NCBI GenBank assembly: GCA_035545855.1
Contig: DASZXK010000147.1
Coordinates: 10,596-74,595, forward strand
Reading direction: 5' to 3'
Length of the DNA stretch: 64,000 nt
Source: DASZVB01 sp035545855
Lineage (GTDB): Bacteria > Myxococcota_A > Polyangia > Polyangiales > Polyangiaceae
The position numbers and the translations under genes are program-made. The notes below the pieces were generated by a model. That model was not told the DNA's origin. It was given only the letters and a program-made list of their open reading frames with translations, and made no database searches. Shown in pieces: positions 15,939-23,590 of this stretch (position 1 is the stretch's first letter; each line of letters starts with the position of its first letter).

Positions 15939-16652
15939 TTGGCTCGAACGGACGGGAAGAACGGCCCCCTGCGCCCGCTCGGCGCGGCCTTCGCGACGAC
16001 CGCGCTCGTGACGGCGCTCTCGTACGGCGTTCCGGCGGAGCACGCCGCGAGCGCCGTCGGGCTCGGCTTCCTCGCCGCGACGTACTTCCTCACGCTCCGG
16101 ACGAACGACCCGGACGCCGCGCGGCGCTACGGCCTCTCGCTCGGCGGGCTGCTGGACGTCGAGCCTCTCTCGCCCGCTCGCCTCGGGAAGAGCGCCCTCC
16201 AGGAGCTCGGGGTCGCACTCGCCGTGTGCGCGGTCGTGCTTCCGCCGTTCTGGATCGGGTACCGCCTCTGGTGGTCGCCCGCGGAGCCGTTTCGCGCCGC
16301 ATCGCTCGCGAGCGTCCTGAACGATGCGCTCGGACAGTTCCTGGTCATCGCGCTGCCGGAAGAAGCCTTCTACCGCGGGTACCTCCAGACGAGCCTGGAC
16401 GAGGCCTGGCCGCCGAGGTTCCGGTTCCTCGGCGCCGCGCTCGGCCCCGGCGTGGTCGTGACGAGCGTCGTGTTCGCGCTCGGCCATCTCGCGACGGAGC
16501 TCCACCCGAACCGTCTCGCGGTGTTCTTCCCGTCGCTCCTCTTCGGCTACCTGCGGTCCCGCCGGGGTGGAATCGGCGCGTCGGCCGCTTTTCACGCTTC
16601 CTGCAATCTCTTCGCCGCTTTCCTGGCCCGGAGCTACGGCCTGGGGGGCTGA
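15939..16652 (+). CDS. CPBP-family glutamic intramembrane protease, myxosortase-like
   Basis: The protein has 237 residues and several hydrophobic helices. The three CPBP/Abi motifs are all present: EExxxR (Glu141, Glu142, Arg146 in EEAFYRG), FxxxH (His183 in FALGHLA) and HxxxN (His219, Asn223 in HASCN). In myxobacteria, small proteins of this family act as myxosortases that cut MYXO-CTERM tails. A protein with such a tail is encoded at 35.6-37 kb, which makes that role attractive. The family assignment within CPBP (MrtX, MrtC or other) cannot be settled here. A TTG at 15939 starts the frame; no stronger start is visible. It precedes msrBA on the same strand. Confidence 0.8.
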   Translation: MARTDGKNGPLRPLGAAFATTALVTALSYGVPAEHAASAVGLGFLAATYFLTLRTNDPDAARRYGLSLGGLLDVEPLSPARLGKSALQELGVALAVCAVVLPPFWIGYRLWWSPAEPFRAASLASVLNDALGQFLVIALPEEAFYRGYLQTSLDEAWPPRFRFLGAALGPGVVVTSVVFALGHLATELHPNRLAVFFPSLLFGYLRSRRGGIGASAAFHASCNLFAAFLARSYGLGG

Positions 16653-16695
16653 AACTGGGCGGCGGCGTGCGGCATAGTTGGCGGAGGAGCCCGAC

Positions 16696-17706
16696 ATGAC
16701 CAAGCGCTATCCCAAGCCGACGAAGACGGAGCTCGAGAAGAAGCTCTCCCCCCTCGAGTTCCAGGTGACTCAGCACGAGGGAACCGAGCCGGCGTTCACC
16801 GGTAAGTACTGGGACAACCACGAACCCGGCCTCTACGTCGACATCGCGAGCGGAGAGCCCCTCTTCAGCTCGAAGGACAAGTTCGACTCCGGCACGGGCT
16901 GGCCGAGCTTCACGCGTCCCGTGGAGTCCGACCGCATCGTGCAGAAGGTGGACCGCAAGTACGGGATGACGCGCGTGGAGGTCCGCTCCCGCGACGGCGA
17001 CTCACACCTCGGCCACGTCTTCGAGGACGGCCCTGCGCCGACGGGTCTCCGGTACTGCATCAACTCCGCGTCTCTCCGGTTCGTGCCGGAGTCTCGTCTC
17101 GAAGCCGAAGGCTACGGGGAGTACCGCGCCCAGGTGAGCGGCAAGCAGGAGACGATCGTCCACACGGACAACGCCTGCGCCGTGCCCGCGCCCGGCGAAC
17201 GGCCGAGCTGCGAAGCGACGCTCGAGACGGCGGTCCTCGCCGGTGGGTGTTTCTGGGGCATGGAAGACCTGCTCCGGAAGATCCCCGGCGTCCTCGAGAC
17301 GGACGTCGGCTACTCCGGCGGCTCGACGAAGAACCCGACGTACGAGCAGATCTGCACGGGGCGAACCGGGCACGCCGAGGCCGTCCGCATCGTGTTCGAT
17401 CCGACGAAGCTCTCCTTCGCGGAGCTCCTCGAGAAGTGGTTCTTCAAGATGCACGACCCCACGACGAAGAACCGTCAGGGCCACGACATCGGCACGCAGT
17501 ACCGCTCCGCGATCTTCTACACGACGCCCGAACAGCGCGAGATCGCGGAGACCGTGAAGAAGAAGGTCGACGCCGCCGGCAAGTGGGGCGCGCCCATCGT
17601 GACGGAGATCACCGAGGCCGGGCCGTTCTGGCCCGCCGAGGGCTATCACCAGGACTACCTGGAGAAGAACCCCGGCGGCTACAGCTGCCACTTCATGCGG
17701 GACTGA
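16696..17706 (+). CDS. Fused peptide methionine sulfoxide reductase MsrB-MsrA
   Basis: The N-terminal half is MsrB: FDSGTGWPSF near residues 63-72, HLGHVF, and the catalytic Cys121 in RYCINSASL, which reduces the R form of methionine sulfoxide. The C-terminal half is MsrA: GGCFWGME with catalytic Cys185, then QGHDIGTQYRSAIF and GYHQDYLEKNP, which reduces the S form. Order is B then A. The zinc CxxC pairs of many MsrB proteins are absent (VDIASGEPLF where Cys would be). No signal peptide is present, so it is probably cytoplasmic. ATG at 16696 has GGAGGA seven bases upstream and is chosen over the TTG at 16678. Confidence 0.95.
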   Translation: MTKRYPKPTKTELEKKLSPLEFQVTQHEGTEPAFTGKYWDNHEPGLYVDIASGEPLFSSKDKFDSGTGWPSFTRPVESDRIVQKVDRKYGMTRVEVRSRDGDSHLGHVFEDGPAPTGLRYCINSASLRFVPESRLEAEGYGEYRAQVSGKQETIVHTDNACAVPAPGERPSCEATLETAVLAGGCFWGMEDLLRKIPGVLETDVGYSGGSTKNPTYEQICTGRTGHAEAVRIVFDPTKLSFAELLEKWFFKMHDPTTKNRQGHDIGTQYRSAIFYTTPEQREIAETVKKKVDAAGKWGAPIVTEITEAGPFWPAEGYHQDYLEKNPGGYSCHFMRD

Positions 17707-17710
17707 TCGG

Positions 17711-18277
17711 TCAGCGCACGCCGGCGAGGTCGAACAGCTCGTCGACGGAGAGATCGCACTGGATGGCGGAAAAGCGAACCGTTTCCGCAGGACCGTAGAC
17801 CTCCTGCCGGAATCCGTTTTCGCGCCGATACACCTCGACGCGCCGGCGACTGCTCTCGACCAGCACGTAAGCGTCCAGGCTGGCGATCTTCTGGTAGTGC
17901 TCCCGCTTCTCGCCCCGATCGTAGGCCTCGGTGCTCGGGCTCAGGACCTCGACGACGAGGGACGGGTTCGTGACGTGCGTGGGCGAATCCGGGTCGCGCT
18001 CCAGCTCTCCGCAGACCACGGACGCATCCGCGTAGGTCGCGAGGCCGGTCTCGAGCACCCGAAGTCTGAGATCCGACGAATACATCCGGCAAGGACGTCC
18101 GCGGAGCTGACCCCCGAGGAGCGTGGTCACGGCGGCGGCTACCGCCGCGTGCTCCGGCGTGCCGCCCGCCATCGCCACGATCTCGCCGCCGAGATACTCG
18201 TGCCGGACGGGGCTCTGATCCTCTATGGCCACGTACTCGGCGAGCGAGTGACGATAGTGGGGAACCGCGGTGGACAC
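17711..18277 (-). CDS. Uma2-family (DUF820) putative restriction-endonuclease-like protein
   Basis: The 188-residue protein has the family order HEYLGGEIVAMAGGTPEH, YSSDLRLRV, ATYADASVVCGE, PSLVVEVLSPSTEAYDRGEK and the final YQKIASLDAYVLVES. The central Asp and the ExLS motif belong to a PD-(D/E)xK-like fold. Uma2 proteins are abundant in cyanobacteria and myxobacteria, and their substrate is not known. The gene converges on msrBA with only four bases between the stops. It is intact at normal family length. Confidence 0.9.
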   Translation of the reverse strand: MSTAVPHYRHSLAEYVAIEDQSPVRHEYLGGEIVAMAGGTPEHAAVAAAVTTLLGGQLRGRPCRMYSSDLRLRVLETGLATYADASVVCGELERDPDSPTHVTNPSLVVEVLSPSTEAYDRGEKREHYQKIASLDAYVLVESSRRRVEVYRRENGFRQEVYGPAETVRFSAIQCDLSVDELFDLAGVR

Positions 18278-18331
18278 CCGAGCAGCGTAGCAGGAACGGC
18301 GGCGCGGGGGGCCGTCGCGGCTCTCTCCACG

Positions 18332-18781
18332 TCATCGATAGTGAACCTCGTAGTCGAACGGGACGGGCCGTCCTTTGCCCCGCTCGACGACGTCTCTCAG
18401 GCTGAGCAGGAACACCGCCCAGCGCATCGAGCAGTGGCCTTGGAAGTTCGTGCTCTCGCGCCAGCCGGAGTGGCGGAACTGGACGAAGGTTTGTTTCTCG
18501 TCGCGGGAGAGATCGAAGGTGACTTCGGTGCCCTGCCACTCGTCGCTCCCCTGTCCTTCGGGTGATCTCCACGCGACGCGACGTCCCGGCTCGAGCGCGG
18601 TCACGATGAATTGCTGGCAGAAGGTACCGAACCAGAACTCCAGCGTGTCCCCGACGGACGCACCGTTGCCGCGGGTGTCCGTCGTCCACCACTTGGCCAA
18701 GGTCGTCACGTCGGTGAGCGCTCGGTAGATCTCCTCGGGTGCCGCTTTCATGCCGACCTGATGGTTGATGCCGGAGGTCAT
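18332..18781 (-). CDS. SRPBCC/AHSA1-domain protein (second of a pair)
   Basis: The protein has 149 residues with the START-like SRPBCC pattern: MKAAPEEIYRALTDVTTLAKWWT at the N-terminus, GDTLEFWFG, ALEPGRRVAWR, and a C-terminal long helix MRWAVFLLSLRDVVERG. This fold encloses a hydrophobic cavity for a small ligand; the ligand is unknown. The ATG overlaps the stop of the upstream SRPBCC gene by four bases (ATGA), so the two are translationally coupled. Both have the same domain and probably arose by duplication, though the sequences have drifted far apart. Confidence 0.85.
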   Translation of the reverse strand: MTSGINHQVGMKAAPEEIYRALTDVTTLAKWWTTDTRGNGASVGDTLEFWFGTFCQQFIVTALEPGRRVAWRSPEGQGSDEWQGTEVTFDLSRDEKQTFVQFRHSGWRESTNFQGHCSMRWAVFLLSLRDVVERGKGRPVPFDYEVHYR

Positions 18782-19209
18782 GCTGCCACCTTCGCGCCGA
18801 ACGGCGCGCCCTTGCCGGTCGTCGCGTACGCCGCGAGCGACGAGAGGAAGTACGTCCAGCCGGTGACGCTCCGGTGGAACGTGTCGTTCTTCTCGCGGTA
18901 TCCGGCGTGGGTGAGCTCGACGCGGGTCCTGTCCGCGTCGAGCGGCGTGAGCGTGATGGCGAGCTCGGTGCCGAGCCAATCGGGGTTCTCTCGTTCGTGC
19001 ACGCAGGTCATCCGGACGTCGCGATCGGCGGCCGGGTTCGGTGCGAACGTGACGGCGCGCGGACCGAACGAGAACGTGTATCGACCGGCGGCGTCGACCT
19101 CGGTGTCCGCGGCGAGCCAGCCGCGAAATCCTTCGGGTGTGCCGATCGCGGCGCGGAGGGTAGCGAGGGACGCGCCGACTTCGATGGTGGTCTCGATGGT
19201 ATGAGTCAT
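18778..19209 (-). CDS. SRPBCC/AHSA1-domain protein (first of a pair)
   Basis: The protein has 143 residues. The core reads ETTIEVGASLATLRAAIGTPEGFRGWLA, then TFSFGPRAVTF, ITLTPLDADRTRVELTHAGY and a long C-terminal helix around FLSSLAAYATTGKG, the AHSA1-type fold. The ATG at 19209 has AAAGGACGG upstream and is preferred to the GTG at 19242. Such pairs are often under an ArsR-type repressor; here no regulator gene is adjacent, but a 7-bp inverted repeat lies just upstream of the start. Confidence 0.85.
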   Translation of the reverse strand: MTHTIETTIEVGASLATLRAAIGTPEGFRGWLAADTEVDAAGRYTFSFGPRAVTFAPNPAADRDVRMTCVHERENPDWLGTELAITLTPLDADRTRVELTHAGYREKNDTFHRSVTGWTYFLSSLAAYATTGKGAPFGAKVAA

Positions 19210-19225
19210 GGGTTTCCGTCCTTTC

Positions 19226-19242
19226 GTGCCGACGTTCGGCAC
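19226..19242. promoter_or_regulatory. Inverted repeat upstream of the SRPBCC pair
   Basis: GTGCCGA and TCGGCAC form perfect 7-bp arms around a CGT spacer, about 17 bases before the ATG of the first SRPBCC gene. The position fits an operator or an mRNA hairpin that hides the ribosome-binding site. No ArsR or other regulator gene is adjacent. Confidence 0.4.
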
Positions 19243-19326
19243 GCCCTCTTTCTAGGGTCCGAGGTCCGGACGGAGTGAGTAACAAGGGTGTCGCGAAACG
19301 CGCATCGCCGCGCGCAAAGGGGCCGT

Positions 19327-19962
19327 CTAGAACCCGACGCCCACGCCGAGGAGCGCCGTCGCCCACGGCGAGTGCTCCGACGCATGGACGCCGACCGCGG
19401 GCACGACGCCCACGACGTCCAGCGCCGCCCGGGCGTCCACGCCGCGCACCGGGAGCCGATACTGGAGCGTCGCGCGGAGCGTGCCGGCGCCAAGGGTGTC
19501 GGCCGTGACGCGATCGGCCTCCGAGGCGCGATCGAGCCGGGCGAGCGCCGCGCCCGCGGCGAGGATCGGGTGGAAGGGTTCGTGCTCCGCGAAGTCCACC
19601 CAGATCTCCGCGCCGTACTGGGAAAGCCCACCCACGCTGCCGGAACGAACCCAGGCTCCCGAGAAGCGCACCCCTGCGGCTCGTGCCCCGGCATCGAGGG
19701 AAAGTCCGAGTCCGCCCCGCGCCATCTCGTCGGAGAAACGGAGGAGCGGGCCGGTGAAGAGACGCACGGTGGACCGCGGTTCGCCTTCGTCCCTGGGATA
19801 CGGCTCCGGCGGCTCGTAGCGATCGTAGCGATCCGGCGGCGGATACCGGTCGTCCGGCGGCGGCGCGTAGTCGGCGAGCGCCGCGCGGGGAGCGAGGGTC
19901 ACCGTCGCGACGAAAGACAGAGCGAGCAGCCGGAAGTGCGAACGCGAGGAAGAGAGAGCCAT
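19327..19962 (-). CDS. Exported beta-barrel-like protein
   Basis: A signal peptide (FVATVTLAPRAALA, probably cut after ALA) is followed by a Tyr/Pro/Asp-rich linker (PPPDDRYPPPDRYDRYEPP). The remaining 150 residues alternate hydrophobic and polar positions and contain Gly-rich strands (GLGLSLDAGARAAGVRFSG, ATLQYRL, ATALLGVGVGF). The terminal Phe matches the C-terminal signature of outer-membrane beta-barrel proteins. I infer a small outer-membrane protein; its size suits a barrel of about eight strands. Nothing shows the ligand or partner. The gene lies 73 bases downstream of the adh gene on the same strand. Confidence 0.65.
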   Translation of the reverse strand: MALSSSRSHFRLLALSFVATVTLAPRAALADYAPPPDDRYPPPDRYDRYEPPEPYPRDEGEPRSTVRLFTGPLLRFSDEMARGGLGLSLDAGARAAGVRFSGAWVRSGSVGGLSQYGAEIWVDFAEHEPFHPILAAGAALARLDRASEADRVTADTLGAGTLRATLQYRLPVRGVDARAALDVVGVVPAVGVHASEHSPWATALLGVGVGF

Positions 19963-20035
19963 GGTTCTCCGTGGGTTCTCACGAAGAACGCGCCTGAGGA
20001 GCGAACCTTACACCCCCCGGGATCCCCGAATTCGC

Positions 20036-21145
20036 TCAGGAAAACTCGACGACCGTGCGGATCGACTCCCCCGCGTGCATGAGGTCGAAGGCCTCGTTGA
20101 TGCGCGAGAGCGGGAGCTGGTGCGTGATGAGGGAGTCGATGTCGATCTTCCGCTCCATGTACCAGTCGACCATCCGGGGGACGTCGGTGCGGCCTCTCGC
20201 GCCGCCGAACGCCGTGCCTCGCCAGACCCGACCCGTGACGAGCTGGAAGGGCCGAGTCGAGATCTCCTGCCCGGCCCCCGCGACCCCGATGATGATGCTC
20301 TCTCCCCAGCCGCGGTGACAACACTCGAGCGCCTGACGCATGAGCGTCGTGTTCCCGACGCACTCGAACGAGTAGTCCGCGCCTCCACCCGTGAGCTCCA
20401 CGAGGTGAGGCACGAGGTCCTTCACGTCCTTCGGGTTCACGAAATGAGTCATGCCGAAGCGCTTGCCGAGAGCCTCCCTCGCGGGGTTCACGTCCACGCC
20501 GATGATCTCGTCGGCGCCGGCGATGCGCGCGCCTTGCACGACGTTGAGCCCGATGCCGCCGAGCCCGAACACGACGACGTTCGCGCCCGGCGTCACCTTC
20601 GCCGTGAAGAGCACGGCGCCGATGCCCGTCGTGACGCCGCATCCGATGTAACAGATCTTGTCGAACGGGGCGTCCTTCCGGACCTTCGCGAGCGCGATCT
20701 CCGGGAGCACCGTGTGGTTCGCGAAGGTCGAGCACCCCATGTAGTGGTGGATCTTCGTCTTGCCGATCGAGAACCGGCTCGTGCCGTCCGGCATGACGCC
20801 CTTCCCCTGGGTCGCGCGGATCGCCGTGCAGAGGTTCGTCTTCCGGCTGAGGCACGATTTGCACGTACGGCACTCGGGTGTGTAGAGCGGGATCACGTGA
20901 TCGCCCTTCGCGAGCGTCGTCACGCCCCGGCCGACGTCGACGACGACGCCCGCGCCTTCGTGACCGAAGATCACCGGGAACAATCCCTCCGGATCGCTCC
21001 CCGAACGCGTGAACTCGTCCGTGTGGCAGACCCCGGTCGCGCGGATCTCGACGAGCACCTCCCCTTCCCTCGGGCCGTCGAGCTCCACGTCTTCGACGAC
21101 GAGCGGTTTTCCGGCTTCGTAGGCGACGGCGGCGCGGGTCTTCAT
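20036..21145 (-). CDS. frmA: Class III alcohol dehydrogenase / S-(hydroxymethyl)glutathione dehydrogenase
   Basis: This zinc-dependent dehydrogenase oxidises the thiol adduct of formaldehyde using NAD. The 369 residues contain GVCHTDEF with the catalytic zinc Cys, GHEGAGVV, and the structural zinc cluster CRTCKSCLSRKTNLC. The NAD-binding VFGLGGIGLNVVQGARIAGA and the class III segment GKTKIHHYMGCSTFANHTV are also present. It is the normal family length. Myxobacteria may use glutathione or another thiol; the class III sequence favours the glutathione type. There is no fused or neighbouring esterase (frmB) in the window. Confidence 0.92.
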   Translation of the reverse strand: MKTRAAVAYEAGKPLVVEDVELDGPREGEVLVEIRATGVCHTDEFTRSGSDPEGLFPVIFGHEGAGVVVDVGRGVTTLAKGDHVIPLYTPECRTCKSCLSRKTNLCTAIRATQGKGVMPDGTSRFSIGKTKIHHYMGCSTFANHTVLPEIALAKVRKDAPFDKICYIGCGVTTGIGAVLFTAKVTPGANVVVFGLGGIGLNVVQGARIAGADEIIGVDVNPAREALGKRFGMTHFVNPKDVKDLVPHLVELTGGGADYSFECVGNTTLMRQALECCHRGWGESIIIGVAGAGQEISTRPFQLVTGRVWRGTAFGGARGRTDVPRMVDWYMERKIDIDSLITHQLPLSRINEAFDLMHAGESIRTVVEFS

Positions 21146-21206
21146 GGCGGGGATTAGACCGAGGTCCGCCGGGCGGGGAAAGGGGCACGCGTGCTAGGGT
21201 CCGGGA

Positions 21207-22049
21207 ATGCTGCTTCCCGCCGTTCTCGAGCCCCTCGTCCGCCAGGCGCTCCTCGAAGATCTCTCCGGCGGCGACCTCACGACGGAGGCGACCGTCGCTC
21301 CCGGGACCCGCGCCGTCGGCAAGGCGGTCGTGCGGAGCGACGTGATCGCGTGCGGCGCGGACGTCTTCCGCGCCGTGTTCCAGGCGATCGACCCCGCGCT
21401 CGTGGTCACGGTCCTGACGGCCGACGGCGTTCGCGCGACGCGAGGCACCGTGCTCTGGACGGTCGAGGGCGAGGCGCGATCCATCCTCGCCGGGGAACGC
21501 ACGGCGTTGAACTTCGTGCAGCGCATGACGGGCATCGCGACGCTGTCGCGGAGGTACGTGGACGCGCTCCCCCAGGGCTCGAAGACGCGCATCGTCGACA
21601 CGCGGAAGACGACCCCGGGCCTCCGCGTCCTCGAGCGCTACGCCGTGCGGACCGGCGGCGCGCACAATCATCGGGACACGCTCGGCTCCGCGGTGCTCAT
21701 CAAGGACAACCACATCGTCGCCGCGGGCGGCATCCGGGAAGCGATCGTCCGGGCGAAGGCCCGCGCGCCGCACACGTCGAAGATCGAGTGCGAGGTCGAG
21801 TCGCTCGACGAGCTCGATCAGGCGCTCGCCGCGGGCGCGGACATCGTCTTGCTCGACAACTTCGCCGTCTCGGAGCTCGGCGCGGCCATCGAGCGCGTCC
21901 GGGGGAAGGCACTCGTCGAGGTCTCGGGCGGCGTCACGCCGGAGCGGATCCCGCTCCTGGCGAGGCCCGGCATCGACGTCATCAGCGTCGGAGCGCTCAC
22001 GCACTCGGCGCCCGCGGCGGACATCGGGCTCGACTTCGAGCGGGCATGA
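21207..22049 (+). CDS. nadC: Nicotinate-nucleotide pyrophosphorylase (quinolinate phosphoribosyltransferase)
   Basis: NadC converts quinolinate and PRPP to nicotinate mononucleotide, the step that commits quinolinate to NAD. The 280 residues contain the N-terminal EDLSGGDLTTEA, the RKTTPGLR loop, HRDTLGSAVLIKDNH and the C-terminal VEVSGGVTPERI and ISVGALTHSA, all conserved in this family. The last codons overlap birA by four bases. NAD and biotin genes are often joined in this order in bacteria. The gene is intact. Confidence 0.96.
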   Translation: MLLPAVLEPLVRQALLEDLSGGDLTTEATVAPGTRAVGKAVVRSDVIACGADVFRAVFQAIDPALVVTVLTADGVRATRGTVLWTVEGEARSILAGERTALNFVQRMTGIATLSRRYVDALPQGSKTRIVDTRKTTPGLRVLERYAVRTGGAHNHRDTLGSAVLIKDNHIVAAGGIREAIVRAKARAPHTSKIECEVESLDELDQALAAGADIVLLDNFAVSELGAAIERVRGKALVEVSGGVTPERIPLLARPGIDVISVGALTHSAPAADIGLDFERA

Positions 22050-22834
22050 ACGGCGCGCCGCGACGCTTCGATCCGGAACTGTTCCAGGCGCGCCGCGACG
22101 CGCTCGGCACGCGCTTCGGCGATCCGCTCTCGGCCGTCGTCGTCACGGGCTCCACGAACGACGACGCGTTCGCCGCGGCGAAGGACGGCGCGGCGCACGG
22201 CGCCGTCTTCGTTGCCGACGAGCAGACGCGCGGTCGCGGTCGCCGCGGGCACACCTGGACGTCCCCGCCCGGCGAGAACCTGACGTTCTCGCTCCTCCTC
22301 CGGCCTCGCCTCGCGGCCGATCAGGTGAGCCTCCTCACGCTCGTCGTGGGCCTCGCCGTCCGCTCCGTGTGCGCGCGCCTCACGGGAGCCGCGCTCTCCG
22401 TGAAGTGGCCGAACGACGTGGTCGTCGCGCGGCGGAAGCTCGCCGGCATCCTCGTCGAGAGCCGGCTGTCGGGGCGCAGCGTCGACGCCGTGGTCGTCGG
22501 CGTGGGCGTCAACGTCCACATGCGCGCGCTCCCGCCCGAGATCGGCGAGATCGCGACCTCACTCGTGCTCCTCGGCGCAAGGTCGCCGAGCCGGGAGACG
22601 CTCCTCGCGGAGCTCCTCGCCGAGCTCGAAGCGCGGCTCGGCCGGTTCGAGTCGGAGGGCCTCGCTCCGTTCCTGGAAGAGCTCCGGGACCACGACGCGC
22701 TTCGCGGCGAACGCCTGCGCGTCGGGGACGCGGCGGGCGTCGGCGCCGGCATCGACGAGACGGGCGCGCTCCTCGTCGAGACGGAGGGCGGCCGCGTGGA
22801 GGCCGTCTCGTCCGGGACCGTCGAGCGGCTCTGA
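22046..22834 (+). CDS. birA: Biotin--[acetyl-CoA-carboxylase] ligase
   Basis: The enzyme makes biotinyl-AMP and transfers biotin to the carrier lysine of carboxylases. The biotin-AMP loop GRGRRG is at residues 63-68 and KWPND, the second conserved motif, is at residues 120-124, with the C-terminal cap ESEGLAPFLEELRD. There is no N-terminal winged helix, so this is a ligase without the repressor function found in Escherichia coli BirA. The start ATG overlaps the nadC stop (ATGA), so expression is coupled. Confidence 0.95.
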   Translation: MNGAPRRFDPELFQARRDALGTRFGDPLSAVVVTGSTNDDAFAAAKDGAAHGAVFVADEQTRGRGRRGHTWTSPPGENLTFSLLLRPRLAADQVSLLTLVVGLAVRSVCARLTGAALSVKWPNDVVVARRKLAGILVESRLSGRSVDAVVVGVGVNVHMRALPPEIGEIATSLVLLGARSPSRETLLAELLAELEARLGRFESEGLAPFLEELRDHDALRGERLRVGDAAGVGAGIDETGALLVETEGGRVEAVSSGTVERL

Positions 22835-22850
22835 GCGGCGGAAGGCCGCC

Positions 22851-23444
22851 TCAGGCGGCGTGTTTCACGTCGGATTCGACCGCGGTCCGCACCGGAGAGA
22901 CGTCACCGCTCGCCTCCGGACCGAGCGCGGTCTCGAGCAAGCGTCGCGCGCGGAACAGCCGGCTCATGACGGTGCCCACCGGAACTTGCAGGTGATCGGC
23001 GGCCTCGCGGTACGAGCAGTCCTCGAGATCCACGAGCTCGACGACCTCCAGGAACTTCTCCGGCAGGGCGTGAAGCGCGGCGTACATGCCGTCGGAGACG
23101 GCGCGGATCGTCGGCTCTCGTCCCGCGTCGGAGGCGAGCGTCGGATCCTGCGCGAAGCGGCCGAGCGCACGCCCCTCGCGGCTCCGCTTGCGGCACTTCG
23201 TGATGAACACGCTGTCGAGGATCCGGTGGAGCCACGCGCGATGGTTCGTGCCGCGCTCGAAGGTGCCCTCGAAGCGGAGCGCGCGGAGGACGGTCTCCTG
23301 GACGAGGTCGTCCGCGTCCGCCGGCGAGCGCGTGAGTCGAAGCGCGCGGGCGCGAAGCGACGGGAGCGTCGGGCTGATCGCTTCGCGAAGCGCGAGAGAG
23401 GGGGCGGCGGGAACGGCGGCGGGAGCGGCGGGCATCGCGTTCAT
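22851..23444 (-). CDS. RNA polymerase sigma factor, ECF type
   Basis: The product is about 197 residues. Region 2 is visible as SLRARALRLTRSPADADDLVQETVLRAL followed by AWLHRILDSVF, and region 4 as ALHALPEKFLEVVELVDLEDCSYREAADHLQVPVGTVMSRLFRAR, giving an intact ECF sigma factor. There is no adjacent anti-sigma gene, which is unusual for this class. ATG at 23444 gives a short Ala/Pro-rich N-terminal extension; alternative starts are Met14 of the open frame or the GTG at 23474. Target promoters are unknown. It converges on the birA gene with 16 bases between stops. Confidence 0.88.
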   Translation of the reverse strand: MNAMPAAPAAVPAAPSLALREAISPTLPSLRARALRLTRSPADADDLVQETVLRALRFEGTFERGTNHRAWLHRILDSVFITKCRKRSREGRALGRFAQDPTLASDAGREPTIRAVSDGMYAALHALPEKFLEVVELVDLEDCSYREAADHLQVPVGTVMSRLFRARRLLETALGPEASGDVSPVRTAVESDVKHAA

Positions 23445-23590
23445 GCGAGAGTCGCTTCGCAAGGCGTATGCCACGCCGATCCGGCTGGAAATCCGCGCAA
23501 ACCGGCGAAAGAGGCGCGGCCCCGGGGACGCGGGGGCGTGTCAAAGTGGCAGCGCCTCGCCGCGGGGTGCCAGGCCGGCAGGGGCGCCCT

